Shown here: in pieces, positions 21,748-29,012 of the stretch
Numbering within the stretch: the first letter of the stretch is position 1
Layout of the letters: each line of letters begins with the position of its first letter
NCBI GenBank assembly: GCA_003559475.1
Contig: PWLF01000257.1
Coordinates: 1-35,823 of the forward strand
Direction of reading: 5' to 3'
DNA length: 35,823 nt
From: Bacteroidales bacterium
GTDB taxonomy: Bacteria; Bacteroidota; Bacteroidia; Bacteroidales; UBA7960
Notes under the pieces: model-generated
What the model was told of the DNA's origin: nothing
What the model saw: only the letters and a program-made list of their open reading frames with translations
The model's database searches: none
Translations under genes and position numbers: made by a program

Positions 21748-21830
21748 ATACATTAAGATTTTTTTATTAAAAAATTATTCTCCAAAATTTTTATTTTTCT
21801 TATGAAGAGGTTGACCCCTCTTCTTTTTTT
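21748..21830 (+). ncRNA. Candidate small RNA of about 80 nt
   Basis: It lies between the promoter above and the terminator at 21804-21830. There is no open frame with a ribosome site. Inside, TTTTTTATTAAAAAA can form a weak hairpin, and CTCCAAAATTTTTATTTTTC is single-stranded and pyrimidine-rich; its CTCC could pair with GGAG ribosome sites. The alternative is plain read-through control before the next cassette. It is supported only by the promoter-terminator spacing. Confidence 0.35.
21804..21830 (+). terminator. Terminator before the accessory virion cassette
   Basis: The 7-bp stem GAAGAGG/CCTCTTC with loop TTGACC is followed by seven T. The loop again reads like a -35 hexamer, but no -10 lies 16-18 bp on, unlike the composites at 7577 and 12749. 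Confidence 0.88.
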
Positions 21831-21900
21831 ATGCCCAAAATTACTAATAAATTACTCAAATTTCGCTCTAAATTAATACAGACTTTTATTTTGTAAGTGA

Positions 21901-21912
21901 TAAAATTATAGT
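21901..21912 (+). promoter_or_regulatory. Possible -10 region of the accessory cassette
   Basis: TGATAAAAT (extended -10 form) and TATAGT overlap here, 27-38 bp before the Gln-rich protein gene, but no good -35 is visible. A preceding terminator means a promoter should exist nearby. Confidence 0.35.
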
Positions 21913-21938
21913 AAAGAGAAAAATAAGGAGGATATAAA

Positions 21939-22382
21939 ATGGCTTTAGGATATAACAATTATGGCGGGTATAATGCTTATACAGCACAAGCAAATCCATA
22001 CGGAAGTCCAAATATTCAGCAACAAATGCAACAATTACAACAAATGCAACAGCCTCAACAACAGTTTCAACCTCAACAACAAAGCGTAAATATTTTACAA
22101 GGTCAACAAGTTGCAGATTTAGAAACAGTTAGGGGATTTAATATTCCATTAGATGGAACAATTACTTATTTTCCAGCTACTACAGGAAATATTATATATA
22201 CAAAACAATTGCAACTTGACGGAACGGTAGCATTAAGAACTTATAAATTAACAGAAAATAAAGAAGAAACCAAAAAAGATAATATAGATTTAGATGAATA
22301 TGTAAAAAAAGACGAATTTAATAAAGTAAAAGGAGTTTTAGATTCGTTATTGGAAAACCTAGGAGGTGCAAAAAATGAATAA
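21939..22382 (+). CDS. Gln-rich phage protein, probably virion-associated
   Basis: This 147-residue protein starts with Tyr/Gly/Asn-rich sequence (ALGYNNYGGYNAYTAQANPY), then a Gln-rich run (about 25-50, QQQMQQLQQMQQPQQQ). A small beta domain follows (VRGFNIPLDGTITYFPA), and then a charged helical tail. It opens a run of ten genes of unusual composition. AGGAGG lies ten bases before ATG. I associate this kind of protein with gut siphophages, but its role is not established. Confidence 0.75.
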   Translation: MALGYNNYGGYNAYTAQANPYGSPNIQQQMQQLQQMQQPQQQFQPQQQSVNILQGQQVADLETVRGFNIPLDGTITYFPATTGNIIYTKQLQLDGTVALRTYKLTENKEETKKDNIDLDEYVKKDEFNKVKGVLDSLLENLGGAKNE

Positions 22383-22608
22383 TGTTAATCCGATGCAAAT
22401 GCTCATGAATATAGTCATGGGTGGGGGTCAAATAAATCCTAATCAAATAATGGGAATGTTTGGAAATAGTCCACAAATGCAACAAGCACAAAACATGATG
22501 AACAGCGGTAATGACCCTAAACAAATCATAGCTAATATAGCTAAACAAAAAGGTATTGACCAAAATCAATTAAATCAAATGGCAAGTAAGTTTGGTATTA
22601 AGCTTTAA
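22375..22608 (+). CDS. Met/Gln/Asn-rich small protein
   Basis: This 77-residue protein starts at ATG 22375, eight bases inside the previous gene, with AGGAGGTG upstream. It is rich in Met, Asn and Gln (NPMQMLMNIVMGGGQINPNQ), then has PKQIIANIAKQKGIDQNQLN, a short helical unit. Its overlap and composition tie it to the Gln-rich partner. Function unknown. Confidence 0.7.
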   Translation: MNNVNPMQMLMNIVMGGGQINPNQIMGMFGNSPQMQQAQNMMNSGNDPKQIIANIAKQKGIDQNQLNQMASKFGIKL

Positions 22609-22656
22609 AAAGCTTTAATATAAATAAATATTTTTTTAAATATAGGAGGAGGTAAA

Positions 22657-23265
22657 ATGGCTATGGCTGATTTACAAGGAATAATTCCAACAATGGACGT
22701 AAAAGGTGGCAATGATGGTTTCGGTGGCGGTAATGGCTCTTGGGTACTTTTATTATTCTTTTTACTAGCGATGGGTGGTAATGGTTTTGGAGGAAATGGA
22801 AACGCAAGAGGTGAAATTTCAAACGACTTTTTATACACAAACTTAAGTCAGGGACTAAACACTGATTTCTTACAAATTTCTAATCAAAACATGCAAACAT
22901 CAAGAGATGTATGTTCAGGATTCGCAGGAGTAAACGCAAGTATTGCAGAAAATAGATTCGCAGGTCAACAATGTTGTTGTGAAACTAATAGAAATATTGA
23001 TTCGGTAAAATTTGAAAACTTAAATAATACTAGGGACATAATAGCAAACGCAACTGCTAACACTCAAGCTATACTTGACAAAATGTGTGCTACAGAAGTA
23101 CAAAACTTAAGAGATGAATTAAATGAAACTAGAAGACGAGCAGACATATGTTCTCAAAATGATATGTTAATATCTAACTTAAGACCATTCCCAGTACCTG
23201 CATATCCTAGTTGTTCACCATACGCACCAGCTTCAAGCGTTATAACAAACTGTGGTTTATGCTAA
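22657..23265 (+). CDS. Gly/Cys-rich protein with a hydrophobic segment
   Basis: This 202-residue protein has a Gly/Asn-rich N-terminus around one hydrophobic stretch (about 28-41, SWVLLLFFLLAMGG). Next come a coiled helical part, the motif GQQCCCETNRNIDSVKFENL (about 104-123), a long helix (LRDELNETRRRADI), and a C-terminal NLRPFPVPAYPSCSPYAP with a final CGLC. This layout recurs, to my knowledge, in many gut phage genomes without an assigned role. The hydrophobic insert and Cys clusters could suit a membrane-penetrating or disulfide-linked virion part (inference). AGGAGG ribosome site. Confidence 0.78.
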   Translation: MAMADLQGIIPTMDVKGGNDGFGGGNGSWVLLLFFLLAMGGNGFGGNGNARGEISNDFLYTNLSQGLNTDFLQISNQNMQTSRDVCSGFAGVNASIAENRFAGQQCCCETNRNIDSVKFENLNNTRDIIANATANTQAILDKMCATEVQNLRDELNETRRRADICSQNDMLISNLRPFPVPAYPSCSPYAPASSVITNCGLC

Positions 23266-23297
23266 TTAAATAAAATTTCCCTCAAAAGAGGTGATTA

Positions 23298-23327
23298 AGA
23301 GGGACTTAAAACGTCTCTCTTTTTTTA
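23298..23327 (+). terminator. Terminator inside the accessory cassette
   Basis: The stem AGAGGGAC/GTCTCTCT (8 bp, one G-U), a 7-base loop TTAAAAC and a T run follow the Gly/Cys-rich gene. It would lower expression of the genes after it. Confidence 0.8.
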
Positions 23328-23359
23328 TAAAAAAATAAAATAATAGGAGTGATTTATAA

Positions 23360-23707
23360 ATGGCATGTTCAAATTTACCTTGCAATCTTTGTAATAGATT
23401 ATTAAAATCAACTAGCGTAGAAATAAAAGGGGTAGCACCTAACCAAGTTTTAACTATAACTATACCTAGTACAGAATTAGAAAATTTAGAAAATTACTGT
23501 TTGGTTATATGTCAAAAATTGCCAATAGGAAGTGACGAATTACCAGCAGTGGTAAATGATGGCGGAACTATATTACCTCTAGAATGTAAAAAAGGAAATT
23601 ATATACACAGTGAACAACTTTGCACAAGAAGAAGATATAGTGTAACTTATGGAAATGACCCTTTCCATTTAATGATTAATAATAATGTTCCTTTATTTGA
23701 AATATAA
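23360..23707 (+). CDS. Cys-rich beta protein
   Basis: This 115-residue protein begins with CSNLPCNLCNRLL (residues 3-15), a zinc-binding-like or disulfide cluster. It continues as beta strands (SVEIKGVAPNQVLTITIPST), has further Cys at about 47 and 51, and ends YGNDPFHLMINNNVPLFEI. It is next to the Gly/Cys-rich gene. It may be a small virion decoration protein; no family function is known to me. Ribosome site AGGAGTGA. Confidence 0.72.
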   Translation: MACSNLPCNLCNRLLKSTSVEIKGVAPNQVLTITIPSTELENLENYCLVICQKLPIGSDELPAVVNDGGTILPLECKKGNYIHSEQLCTRRRYSVTYGNDPFHLMINNNVPLFEI

Positions 23708-23904
23708 TGAATAACATTAATGACCATACTGCGTTGCAATTATTTATAAGTTTGTTAGGGGTATTAAATTACGAAGAAAATCTAAAACAAACAAGTAATG
23801 ACGATTTACTAGAAGAATTAAAAACACAAGATAAAGTTTATTTAAATAGAATAATAGAACAAAATGAATTAATAATAAAAATGTTAAAGGAGGTTTCAAG
23901 ATGA
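23707..23904 (+). CDS. Small helical protein, unknown
   Basis: This 65-residue protein has a hydrophobic N-terminal helix (ALQLFISLLGVLNYEENL) and a charged C-terminal coil (LNRIIEQNELIIKMLKEV). It overlaps the stop of the preceding gene (TAATG) and the start of the next (ATGA), so three genes are coupled. Function unknown. Confidence 0.65.
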   Translation: MNNINDHTALQLFISLLGVLNYEENLKQTSNDDLLEELKTQDKVYLNRIIEQNELIIKMLKEVSR

Positions 23905-24299
23905 TAGATAAAGAAGAAATTAATAAGCTCAAAGAACTTAATAAATCTATTGTTGAAAAATCCATGTCTAAAGTTAAAGAATCACTTGATTTAGGAACTT
24001 GGGATTGCGAATGTTTCGATACCATGAATGATTCTATAGAAAATTTAGTTAATTTAAGCAAATTAGAAAAATATACAGATAAACAAGAAACAGAAAAAGC
24101 TATTGTTGCTAAGAAAATGGACGCTAAAACAGACATAACAGAATTTGAGCAACTAGTTTATGACATATCTGAAAAATTAGAAGGTAAAGAGGGCACGTTA
24201 ACACTTACTACTACAATTGCGGAAGTGGTTGAAGATATGGAAATTATTAATCCACGTCTTTATACTTCTTTAATGAACAAATTAAAGGGGTTGTTATAA
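23901..24299 (+). CDS. Acidic helical protein, unknown
   Basis: This 132-residue protein is nearly all helix and rich in Lys and Glu, with LGTWDCECFDTMNDSIENLV in the middle (about 32-51) and LTTTIAEVVEDMEIINPRLY near the end. AAAGGAGG inside the upstream gene is its ribosome site. It stops two bases before the next gene. Probably a binding partner of that four-helix protein; the function is unknown. Confidence 0.68.
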   Translation: MIDKEEINKLKELNKSIVEKSMSKVKESLDLGTWDCECFDTMNDSIENLVNLSKLEKYTDKQETEKAIVAKKMDAKTDITEFEQLVYDISEKLEGKEGTLTLTTTIAEVVEDMEIINPRLYTSLMNKLKGLL

Positions 24300-24300
24300 T

Positions 24301-24801
24301 ATGGAAACCGATATAATTAAATTATTTAAACAAATAATAGAAAAAAATGCAAATGGAGAGGTATTCCATGATAATATATCAAGAATGGCTCATATGTGGG
24401 GATTACAAGGATTTAAAAGACTGCATAGATATAATTCTTGTGAAGATAGAGCAAGGCGTGTAAGTTTACAACACTATATAATAGATAGACACGGTGAGAA
24501 TTTAGAACCAGACTGGACTTATGAAACACCACTTATAAAAAGTATTGAAGAAATGTTGGACGAATATATAAAATGGGAAGAAAGCGTAATCAGAGAGATG
24601 TCTATTGCGGGGAATATGCTTATAGAAAAAGGCTATGTAGTAGAAGGACAAAAAGCACAAGCATGTTTATGTGATGTTACAAATGAGATTATAAAAGCTA
24701 AAAGATGCAAACAAGATTTTGAAAAAGCTGGTTATAACTGGGAGTATATTAGAATCGTAGATAAAGAAATCCATGATAAATATAAAGAATTAGAAAAGTA
24801 G
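24301..24801 (+). CDS. Ferritin-like helical-bundle phage protein
   Basis: This 166-residue protein looks like a helical bundle: VFHDNISRMAHMWGLQGFKR (about 22-41), EDRARRVSLQHYIIDRHGE, then YIKWEESVIREMSIAGNMLI (about 94-113) and DVTNEIIKAKRCKQDFEKAG. The His and Glu residues spread over the helices recall ferritin-like phage proteins found in gut viruses, although a clean ExxH iron-site pair is not obvious. It may be only structural. Start ATG 24301 lacks a strong ribosome site and probably relies on coupling. Confidence 0.55.
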   Translation: METDIIKLFKQIIEKNANGEVFHDNISRMAHMWGLQGFKRLHRYNSCEDRARRVSLQHYIIDRHGENLEPDWTYETPLIKSIEEMLDEYIKWEESVIREMSIAGNMLIEKGYVVEGQKAQACLCDVTNEIIKAKRCKQDFEKAGYNWEYIRIVDKEIHDKYKELEK

Positions 24802-24809
24802 GTGTTTAT

Positions 24810-24932
24810 ATGTCATGCATTGTTGAAAATAACGGAATGAAATTTATAAAAATAAAAGAAGCGGATTATATTAATTTATCTTCTTGTGTTAAAAGAAATC
24901 CATTTTTAATATTTATTATTTATCCTAATTAA
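24810..24932 (+). CDS. 40-residue protein, unknown
   Basis: The frame reads MSCIVENNGMKFIKIKEADY and ends with a hydrophobic PFLIFIIYPN. GTAGGTG is a modest ribosome site eight bases upstream. Conserved context and coding spacing (21 bases before the next start) support it. It could be a truncated member of a beta-protein family, as it stops after one strand pair. Confidence 0.45.
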   Translation: MSCIVENNGMKFIKIKEADYINLSSCVKRNPFLIFIIYPN

Positions 24933-24953
24933 ATAAAAAAGGAGTGATATTTA

Positions 24954-25292
24954 ATGTCAAGTGCAATAAGTTTGGAATATTTAAATTCAATAGAGGGTGT
25001 AGCGAATGGTTTAGCTACTTTAGACGGAACTGGGAAGATTCTATTAACCCAATTACCCGAGGGAGCTATAGAAACTTACAAAGGAGAATTCGCAACATTA
25101 TTAGCATTGCAAACTGATTATGACATAGCAAATCTAGCTGACTACGCTTATGTTACAGAGGATTTATCTTTTTACTACTGGAATAGTAAACTTGCAACAC
25201 CTGCATGGGTTAACCAAAATATTACAGTAACGAATTATAATTTATTATCTGCTTCTGAAAAATCAGCAGTGCCATATATTATAATTCCATAA
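24954..25292 (+). CDS. Fibre-like protein with N-terminal SLEYLNS tag
   Basis: This 112-residue protein begins MSSAISLEYLNSIEGVANG, followed by LATLDGTGKILLTQLPEGAI (about 20-39). That second part is common in tail and head fibre proteins, where it links an anchoring N-terminus to a distal domain. The rest is beta-rich (FYYWNSKLATPAWVN). The next gene has the same first 11-12 residues with different distal sequence, so both may dock on one virion site. AAGGAGTGAT is the ribosome site. Confidence 0.7.
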   Translation: MSSAISLEYLNSIEGVANGLATLDGTGKILLTQLPEGAIETYKGEFATLLALQTDYDIANLADYAYVTEDLSFYYWNSKLATPAWVNQNITVTNYNLLSASEKSAVPYIIIP

Positions 25293-25307
25293 AAAGGTTG
25301 TGATTAA

Positions 25308-25763
25308 ATGAGTTCAAGTGTTAGTTTAGAATATTTAAATTCTGTAATTGCAAATAATGGCAATGGAATAAGTGCAGATGGAGGATATTATATAACATTA
25401 ATTAATAAAACTGGAGCTAATAGTATAAAAGGAACTATAGTAATTGCTTCTACTACAAACGATAATGCAGTTAATATAGCACCTATTAACTCAGAAAGTC
25501 CTATAGGTATTATATTAGAAGATTCGGTGCCGGATGGTTCACCAGTAAAAGTAGTGGTAAGTGGTAAAGCTTATGTATTATTGGCGAACGGATTAGCATC
25601 CACACGTGGATACTGGTGCGAAGTTTCAAGCACACAAGCCGGAAGAATGTCACAACTAGTTAACCCGAACCCTGCCACTCATTGGGCAGAATTAGGGCAT
25701 AGTTTAGAGAGCAAAACAGCTGGTACAAATGTTTTATCTTTAGTAGTATTGCATTTTAATTAG
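25308..25763 (+). CDS. Decoration-like protein with the same N-terminal tag
   Basis: This 151-residue protein starts MSSSVSLEYLNSVIANNGNG, then becomes a beta-rich domain (GYYITLINKTGANSIKGTIV, VVVSGKAYVLLANG, WAELGHSLESKTAGTNVL) resembling small capsid decoration or DUF2190-like proteins. Shared tag with its neighbour suggests common attachment. Unlike nearby genes it has higher Gly, Ser and Ala content. A strong terminator follows. Confidence 0.7.
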   Translation: MSSSVSLEYLNSVIANNGNGISADGGYYITLINKTGANSIKGTIVIASTTNDNAVNIAPINSESPIGIILEDSVPDGSPVKVVVSGKAYVLLANGLASTRGYWCEVSSTQAGRMSQLVNPNPATHWAELGHSLESKTAGTNVLSLVVLHFN

Positions 25764-25788
25764 AGAAGAGGGAAACCTCTTCTTTTTT
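25764..25788 (+). terminator. Terminator ending the accessory cassette
   Basis: The 8-bp stem AGAAGAGG/CCTCTTCT with a GAAA tetraloop and a T run. It closes the fibre-like gene unit. Confidence 0.9.
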
Positions 25789-25803
25789 GTTTTTAAAAAA
25801 ATA

Positions 25804-25832
25804 TTGAAATAAAATATTAAGAGTGATACAAT
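25804..25832 (+). promoter_or_regulatory. Promoter of the tail-anchored protein gene
   Basis: The -35 TTGAAA (25804-25809), 17-bp spacer and -10 TACAAT (25827-25832) with TGA before it (extended -10) lie 34 bp before the next start. Confidence 0.6.
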
Positions 25833-25865
25833 GTATATACAGTCAAATAAAAAGGGGTTGTTAAA

Positions 25866-26192
25866 ATGGGAATTAAAAAAGTTAATGGGGTATTATTTAA
25901 AGGTCAATATTTAGAAAACTTAAAAAAATTAAATAAAGGTAAAACAATAACACATAAAGATTTTGGGTTGGGGACTTATCACACTACAATAAAATTTGAA
26001 TTTTTTACCAATCTATTAGATAAAGCAAATATAAAATATAATAAACAAGGTACTAATTTTTCTAATTTAAAAATAGTTAGAGTTAAAAAACAAAAAAACC
26101 AAGTAGAAATATTGATATTTACAATTATACAAATATTTTTAGCGTGTATAGTAGGTTGGATAATAGGAAAAATATTAGCTTTTTTATATTAA
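25866..26192 (+). CDS. Tail-anchored membrane protein, unknown
   Basis: This 108-residue protein is basic (MGIKKVNGVLFKGQYLENLK) and has one C-terminal membrane helix (about 84-107, IFTIIQIFLACIVGWIIGKI). It is a single-gene unit, with its own promoter after a terminator, and sits alone before element D. That layout resembles phage accessory genes that act on the host envelope, such as exclusion proteins. The link is inference. AAAGGGGTTG is the ribosome site. Confidence 0.65.
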   Translation: MGIKKVNGVLFKGQYLENLKKLNKGKTITHKDFGLGTYHTTIKFEFFTNLLDKANIKYNKQGTNFSNLKIVRVKKQKNQVEILIFTIIQIFLACIVGWIIGKILAFLY

Positions 26193-26220
26193 TGTGATTG
26201 CAAATTATAAACTTGCATTT

Positions 26221-26390
26221 ATTTATTTAAAGAAAAAATAAAAATTAATTAATATATTTATATAATAAGAGATATTTTAAATTTTTTCACTCTAAAATCA
26301 TGTCTTAAGGTGCTATTTAAAGCTATTCTATCGTTAAAATCCGTAAGCGTTTTTGTTCTAAAAACTGCTTATGTTTTACAAGTTGTCAGA
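26221..26390 (-). repeat. Intergenic element D (copy 4 of 4)
   Basis: Reading leftward: CTGACAACTTGTAAAA (26389-26374), the 24-bp inverted repeat at 26346-26369 (plus strand AGCGTTTTT...AAAACTGCT), ATTTTAACGATAGAAT (near 26338-26323), GCTTTAAATAGCAC, then TCTTATTATATAAATAT (26270-26254) and an AT-rich block. Unlike A, B and C it has no TGTGACCACA promoter on its AT-rich side. On the hairpin side, TTTTGCAAGATTTTAATAA matches sequence beside element B. No gene fits in 26193-26502. Confidence 0.75.
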
Positions 26391-26441
26391 TTATAAATTT
26401 TGCAAGATTTTAATAATTAGAAATCATTTTTCCTAAAAGTA

Positions 26442-26470
26442 TTGCAATTTATAGCGTGTTGACGTATGAT
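26442..26470 (+). promoter_or_regulatory. Probable promoter of the helicase gene
   Basis: TTGCAA (26442-26447), a 17-bp spacer and TATGAT (26465-26470) give a moderate promoter. A GTGTTGACG lies inside it (26457) but has no -10 at the usual distance. Confidence 0.5.
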
Positions 26471-26480
26471 ATACATATCA
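26467..26480. promoter_or_regulatory. Dyad TGATATACATATCA at the helicase start
   Basis: This is a perfect 6+2+6 inverted repeat, TGATAT-AC-ATATCA, over the -10 and start point. GTTGA and TCAAC flank it. Geometry equals the TGTGACCACA operators, but the half-site differs, so a different regulator is likely. Confidence 0.55.
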
Positions 26481-26502
26481 ACTTTTTGAGGGGGGTTGTT
26501 AT

Positions 26503-28911
26503 ATGAAATTAGATTATAAAACTATAAATAGAGATAAGATTAATTATATAAATAATAATTTTAAAATGTCAGAAGTAGTAAAAACCATAACTGGCGAACA
26601 ATGCGACAGGCATGGAAATCTATATTGTCCAATCCACGGTCACAATAAAAAGGAATTTAATTGTAGTATAAATATTAAAAAAGGAGATAATATTATTACT
26701 TGTTGGAGTGAGGGTTGTCTTAGAGGGTCAGGAATATTCAACTTCCTAGACAAATATTTGAGGGAAGTAAAAGGATTAAACGACTGGAAAGAAGTATACA
26801 AGACTATAGATTCAATTTTGGGAACGGACTTATATATAAAGCCTATAAAACAAGAAAACCAAGTGCAAGAGATTACAAGCGACTTTACACATGAATTTAA
26901 AGTGGACAAATATTGTAATGAAATAGAACAAGAAATAAAAAAAATAATATTATCTAAGAAAACAACTGTAATAAACGCGGGGACAGGATTAGGTAAAACT
27001 TATATGCTCACAGAAATCGGAAAAGACTTAAGTAAGATTGTAGATAACGTAGTATATTTAACAGCTAGAAGAAGTTTGGTTGAAGAGATTTCCCAAAAGT
27101 ATAATTACACTAGCTTCATGGGAAACGACTTTCTAATGCCAGACAAACCAACTATCGTAGCCACTACACATAAAGCTTACATGATAAATTATTCTTTGCA
27201 GACTAGCGAGTTAGGAGTAGCAGAAGAGGACAATACTAAATTAGAATTTTATGAAAAAAACTATGGATTAATAATTGATGAGTGCCATCTTCTACACGCA
27301 TGTAGAAATATAATAGGCAATATAGACGAAATTAGTGAACTTATAAAAAATGCTGAATTTGTAATATTTACAAGTGCTAACACAAAACATTTTTATAAAG
27401 CGTTTAAAGAAGAATACAATATAAATAATTATATTAATATAGAGAGAAAAGAAAAGGCATATAATTTAGACAGCTTGGATATAATAAGATTAGAAGCAAA
27501 TAAAAAAAGTAAACCCGATTGGATAGTAGAAAAATTAAAGAATGATACAAATAAAATATTAATAATAAATAATAATATAAAAGAAAATATAGAGATAGCT
27601 GAAAAATTCAAAGAAATTGGGAAGATGGCTATTGAAATAAACGCAAATAATAAAGACAACGAAGCATATGAAAATATAATAAATAAATCTCTGCTAAGTT
27701 GTGAGATTACTATATGCACTTCTGTACTAGACACAGGTATTAATATAAATACAAGAGGTGTTACAACAATGATAATAGCCGATTCTATGCAGTTCGATGA
27801 CATAAGTATAATTCAAGGGTTTGCAAGGACAAGAAGCCTTACAGGAGGGAATAAAGGTATTTTAGTTCTAAATAAAAGAAAGCAAGAAGTTAAAAGAACA
27901 AAAATAAGTGATATCCAAGAATTTATTGAATTTAATACAGAATTAACAAATAAAAATTGCTTTAGATTCAATGAACATATGTTTGATTACTATGATTGTA
28001 ATTCTTTTGAAGAATATAAAATAATTTGGAATTTGCTAAGGGATAATGAGTTATATAATTGTACCTCTTCTATGTTAAGAATAAAAACAGATAAATATAA
28101 TGCTAATCCGAGAATGGAACTCGATGAAACAATGGTTTATGAAGTTAGCAGAAAACAACATTTAAAAGATAATTATTATATAGATAGTTTTATATTAGAA
28201 ATATTAAAAGATGTAGCTAGTAATAATACACAAATAATAAATGAAGTATTTAATTCCAAAATAGAAAAAGAAAATATAGAAAAATCACAAGATTTTGAAA
28301 ATTTAATAATAGATATATTAGAAGATGAAAAAATATTTGATATATTAGCAAATGATTATATTGAAGAAAAAGACGTAAAAGATAGCGAATTATTAACACA
28401 ACTTTTCGAAGAAGATGAAAAGAAAATGACTGAATTAAATAGAATAATAAGAAATATAATTAAACTTACTAATAAAACCAGCAAGAATATTAATATAGAT
28501 ATAAAAGAATTTATAGAAGAAACTTTTAAAGCTTATATATTAGAGAAAAAGGTAGAAACTAATAAAAGAGTAAGAGAATTAAAATTTATAATTTATAATC
28601 AGCTCTATCCAAATAAAATAGATTATATGGAACTAGATGGAGTTGGGGATTTGTATTACTCTATAATAAGGGAATCATGCGACCTAGTAAGCTCTAGAAG
28701 AGGAATTATTACTGATAGAATAAATATGGCTATGGTAAACGAATATTGTATTAGAAATGGATATACACCAATTCCAGGAGGAGAATTTAAAAATAAAGGT
28801 AAAAAAGTTAATTTAAATAAGATAGCTAAAAATATAAATAACTTAATAAATAATATATATAATGTAAATGAAAATGGAAGAATAAACATTTTAATAAAAA
28901 AGATAAAATAA
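26503..28911 (+). CDS. Replicative SF2 helicase with N-terminal primase-type zinc finger
   Basis: This 802-residue protein has an N-terminal CHC2-like zinc finger: C42 and H45 in CPIHGH, C67 and C72 in CWSEGC. An SF2 helicase core follows, with Walker A AGTGLGKT (159-166), DECH (259-262), TSA (290-292), motif V TSVLDTGIN (406-414) and motif VI QGFARTR (438-444). The C-terminal 330 residues are charged helix without a motif I know. I see no TOPRIM primase domain. It is probably the phage replication helicase or origin-melting protein. GGGGGG (26489-26494) precedes ATG by eight bases. Confidence 0.85.
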   Translation: MKLDYKTINRDKINYINNNFKMSEVVKTITGEQCDRHGNLYCPIHGHNKKEFNCSINIKKGDNIITCWSEGCLRGSGIFNFLDKYLREVKGLNDWKEVYKTIDSILGTDLYIKPIKQENQVQEITSDFTHEFKVDKYCNEIEQEIKKIILSKKTTVINAGTGLGKTYMLTEIGKDLSKIVDNVVYLTARRSLVEEISQKYNYTSFMGNDFLMPDKPTIVATTHKAYMINYSLQTSELGVAEEDNTKLEFYEKNYGLIIDECHLLHACRNIIGNIDEISELIKNAEFVIFTSANTKHFYKAFKEEYNINNYINIERKEKAYNLDSLDIIRLEANKKSKPDWIVEKLKNDTNKILIINNNIKENIEIAEKFKEIGKMAIEINANNKDNEAYENIINKSLLSCEITICTSVLDTGININTRGVTTMIIADSMQFDDISIIQGFARTRSLTGGNKGILVLNKRKQEVKRTKISDIQEFIEFNTELTNKNCFRFNEHMFDYYDCNSFEEYKIIWNLLRDNELYNCTSSMLRIKTDKYNANPRMELDETMVYEVSRKQHLKDNYYIDSFILEILKDVASNNTQIINEVFNSKIEKENIEKSQDFENLIIDILEDEKIFDILANDYIEEKDVKDSELLTQLFEEDEKKMTELNRIIRNIIKLTNKTSKNINIDIKEFIEETFKAYILEKKVETNKRVRELKFIIYNQLYPNKIDYMELDGVGDLYYSIIRESCDLVSSRRGIITDRINMAMVNEYCIRNGYTPIPGGEFKNKGKKVNLNKIAKNINNLINNIYNVNENGRINILIKKIK

Positions 28912-28923
28912 TCTTAAAAAGTG

Positions 28924-28952
28924 TTGACAATGTATTAGTTATTCTATATAAT
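28924..28952 (+). promoter_or_regulatory. Early promoter 1 (GTGTTGACAATGT class)
   Basis: The -35 TTGACA (28924-28929), 17-bp spacer and -10 TATAAT (28947-28952) are full consensus. The context GTGTTGACAATGTAT recurs at four other early promoters. The 17 bases from the -10, TATAATAATAATTGTAG, recur exactly at 34564. Confidence 0.88.
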
Positions 28953-28970
28953 AATAATTGTAGAAGATAA

Positions 28971-29012
28971 GTAGTAGCAAAAAGAATCAAACTCCACTAC
29001 TACTAAGGAGTT
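28971..29012 (+). promoter_or_regulatory. Possible pseudoknot in the mRNA leader
   Basis: GTAGTAG (28971-28977) can pair with CTACTAC (28997-29003), and AACTCC (28990-28995) with GGAGTT (29007-29012). The two helices cross, as in an H-type pseudoknot. They sit in a ~100-base untranslated leader just after a strong promoter. The helices could also be alternatives in a switch. Confidence 0.45.

Noticed and set aside
21811-21839. A third terminator-promoter composite at the terminator 21804-21830
   Set aside because: The loop TTGACC fits a -35, but the sequence 17 bp on is CCCAAA, not a -10.
23744-24136. A 130-codon minus-strand frame opposite the accessory cassette
   Set aside because: No start signal, Leu/Ser-rich shadow composition, and it spans two coupled plus-strand genes with good ribosome sites.
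1-26390. The four intergenic elements as a CRISPR array or as insertion sequences
   Set aside because: The copies are thousands of bases apart, diverged and in both orientations. They have no spacers, no transposase and no target duplications.
27429-27803. A 124-codon minus-strand frame inside the helicase gene
   Set aside because: It is opposite the conserved helicase motifs and its Ile/Ser/Phe-rich composition is a shadow of AT-rich coding DNA.
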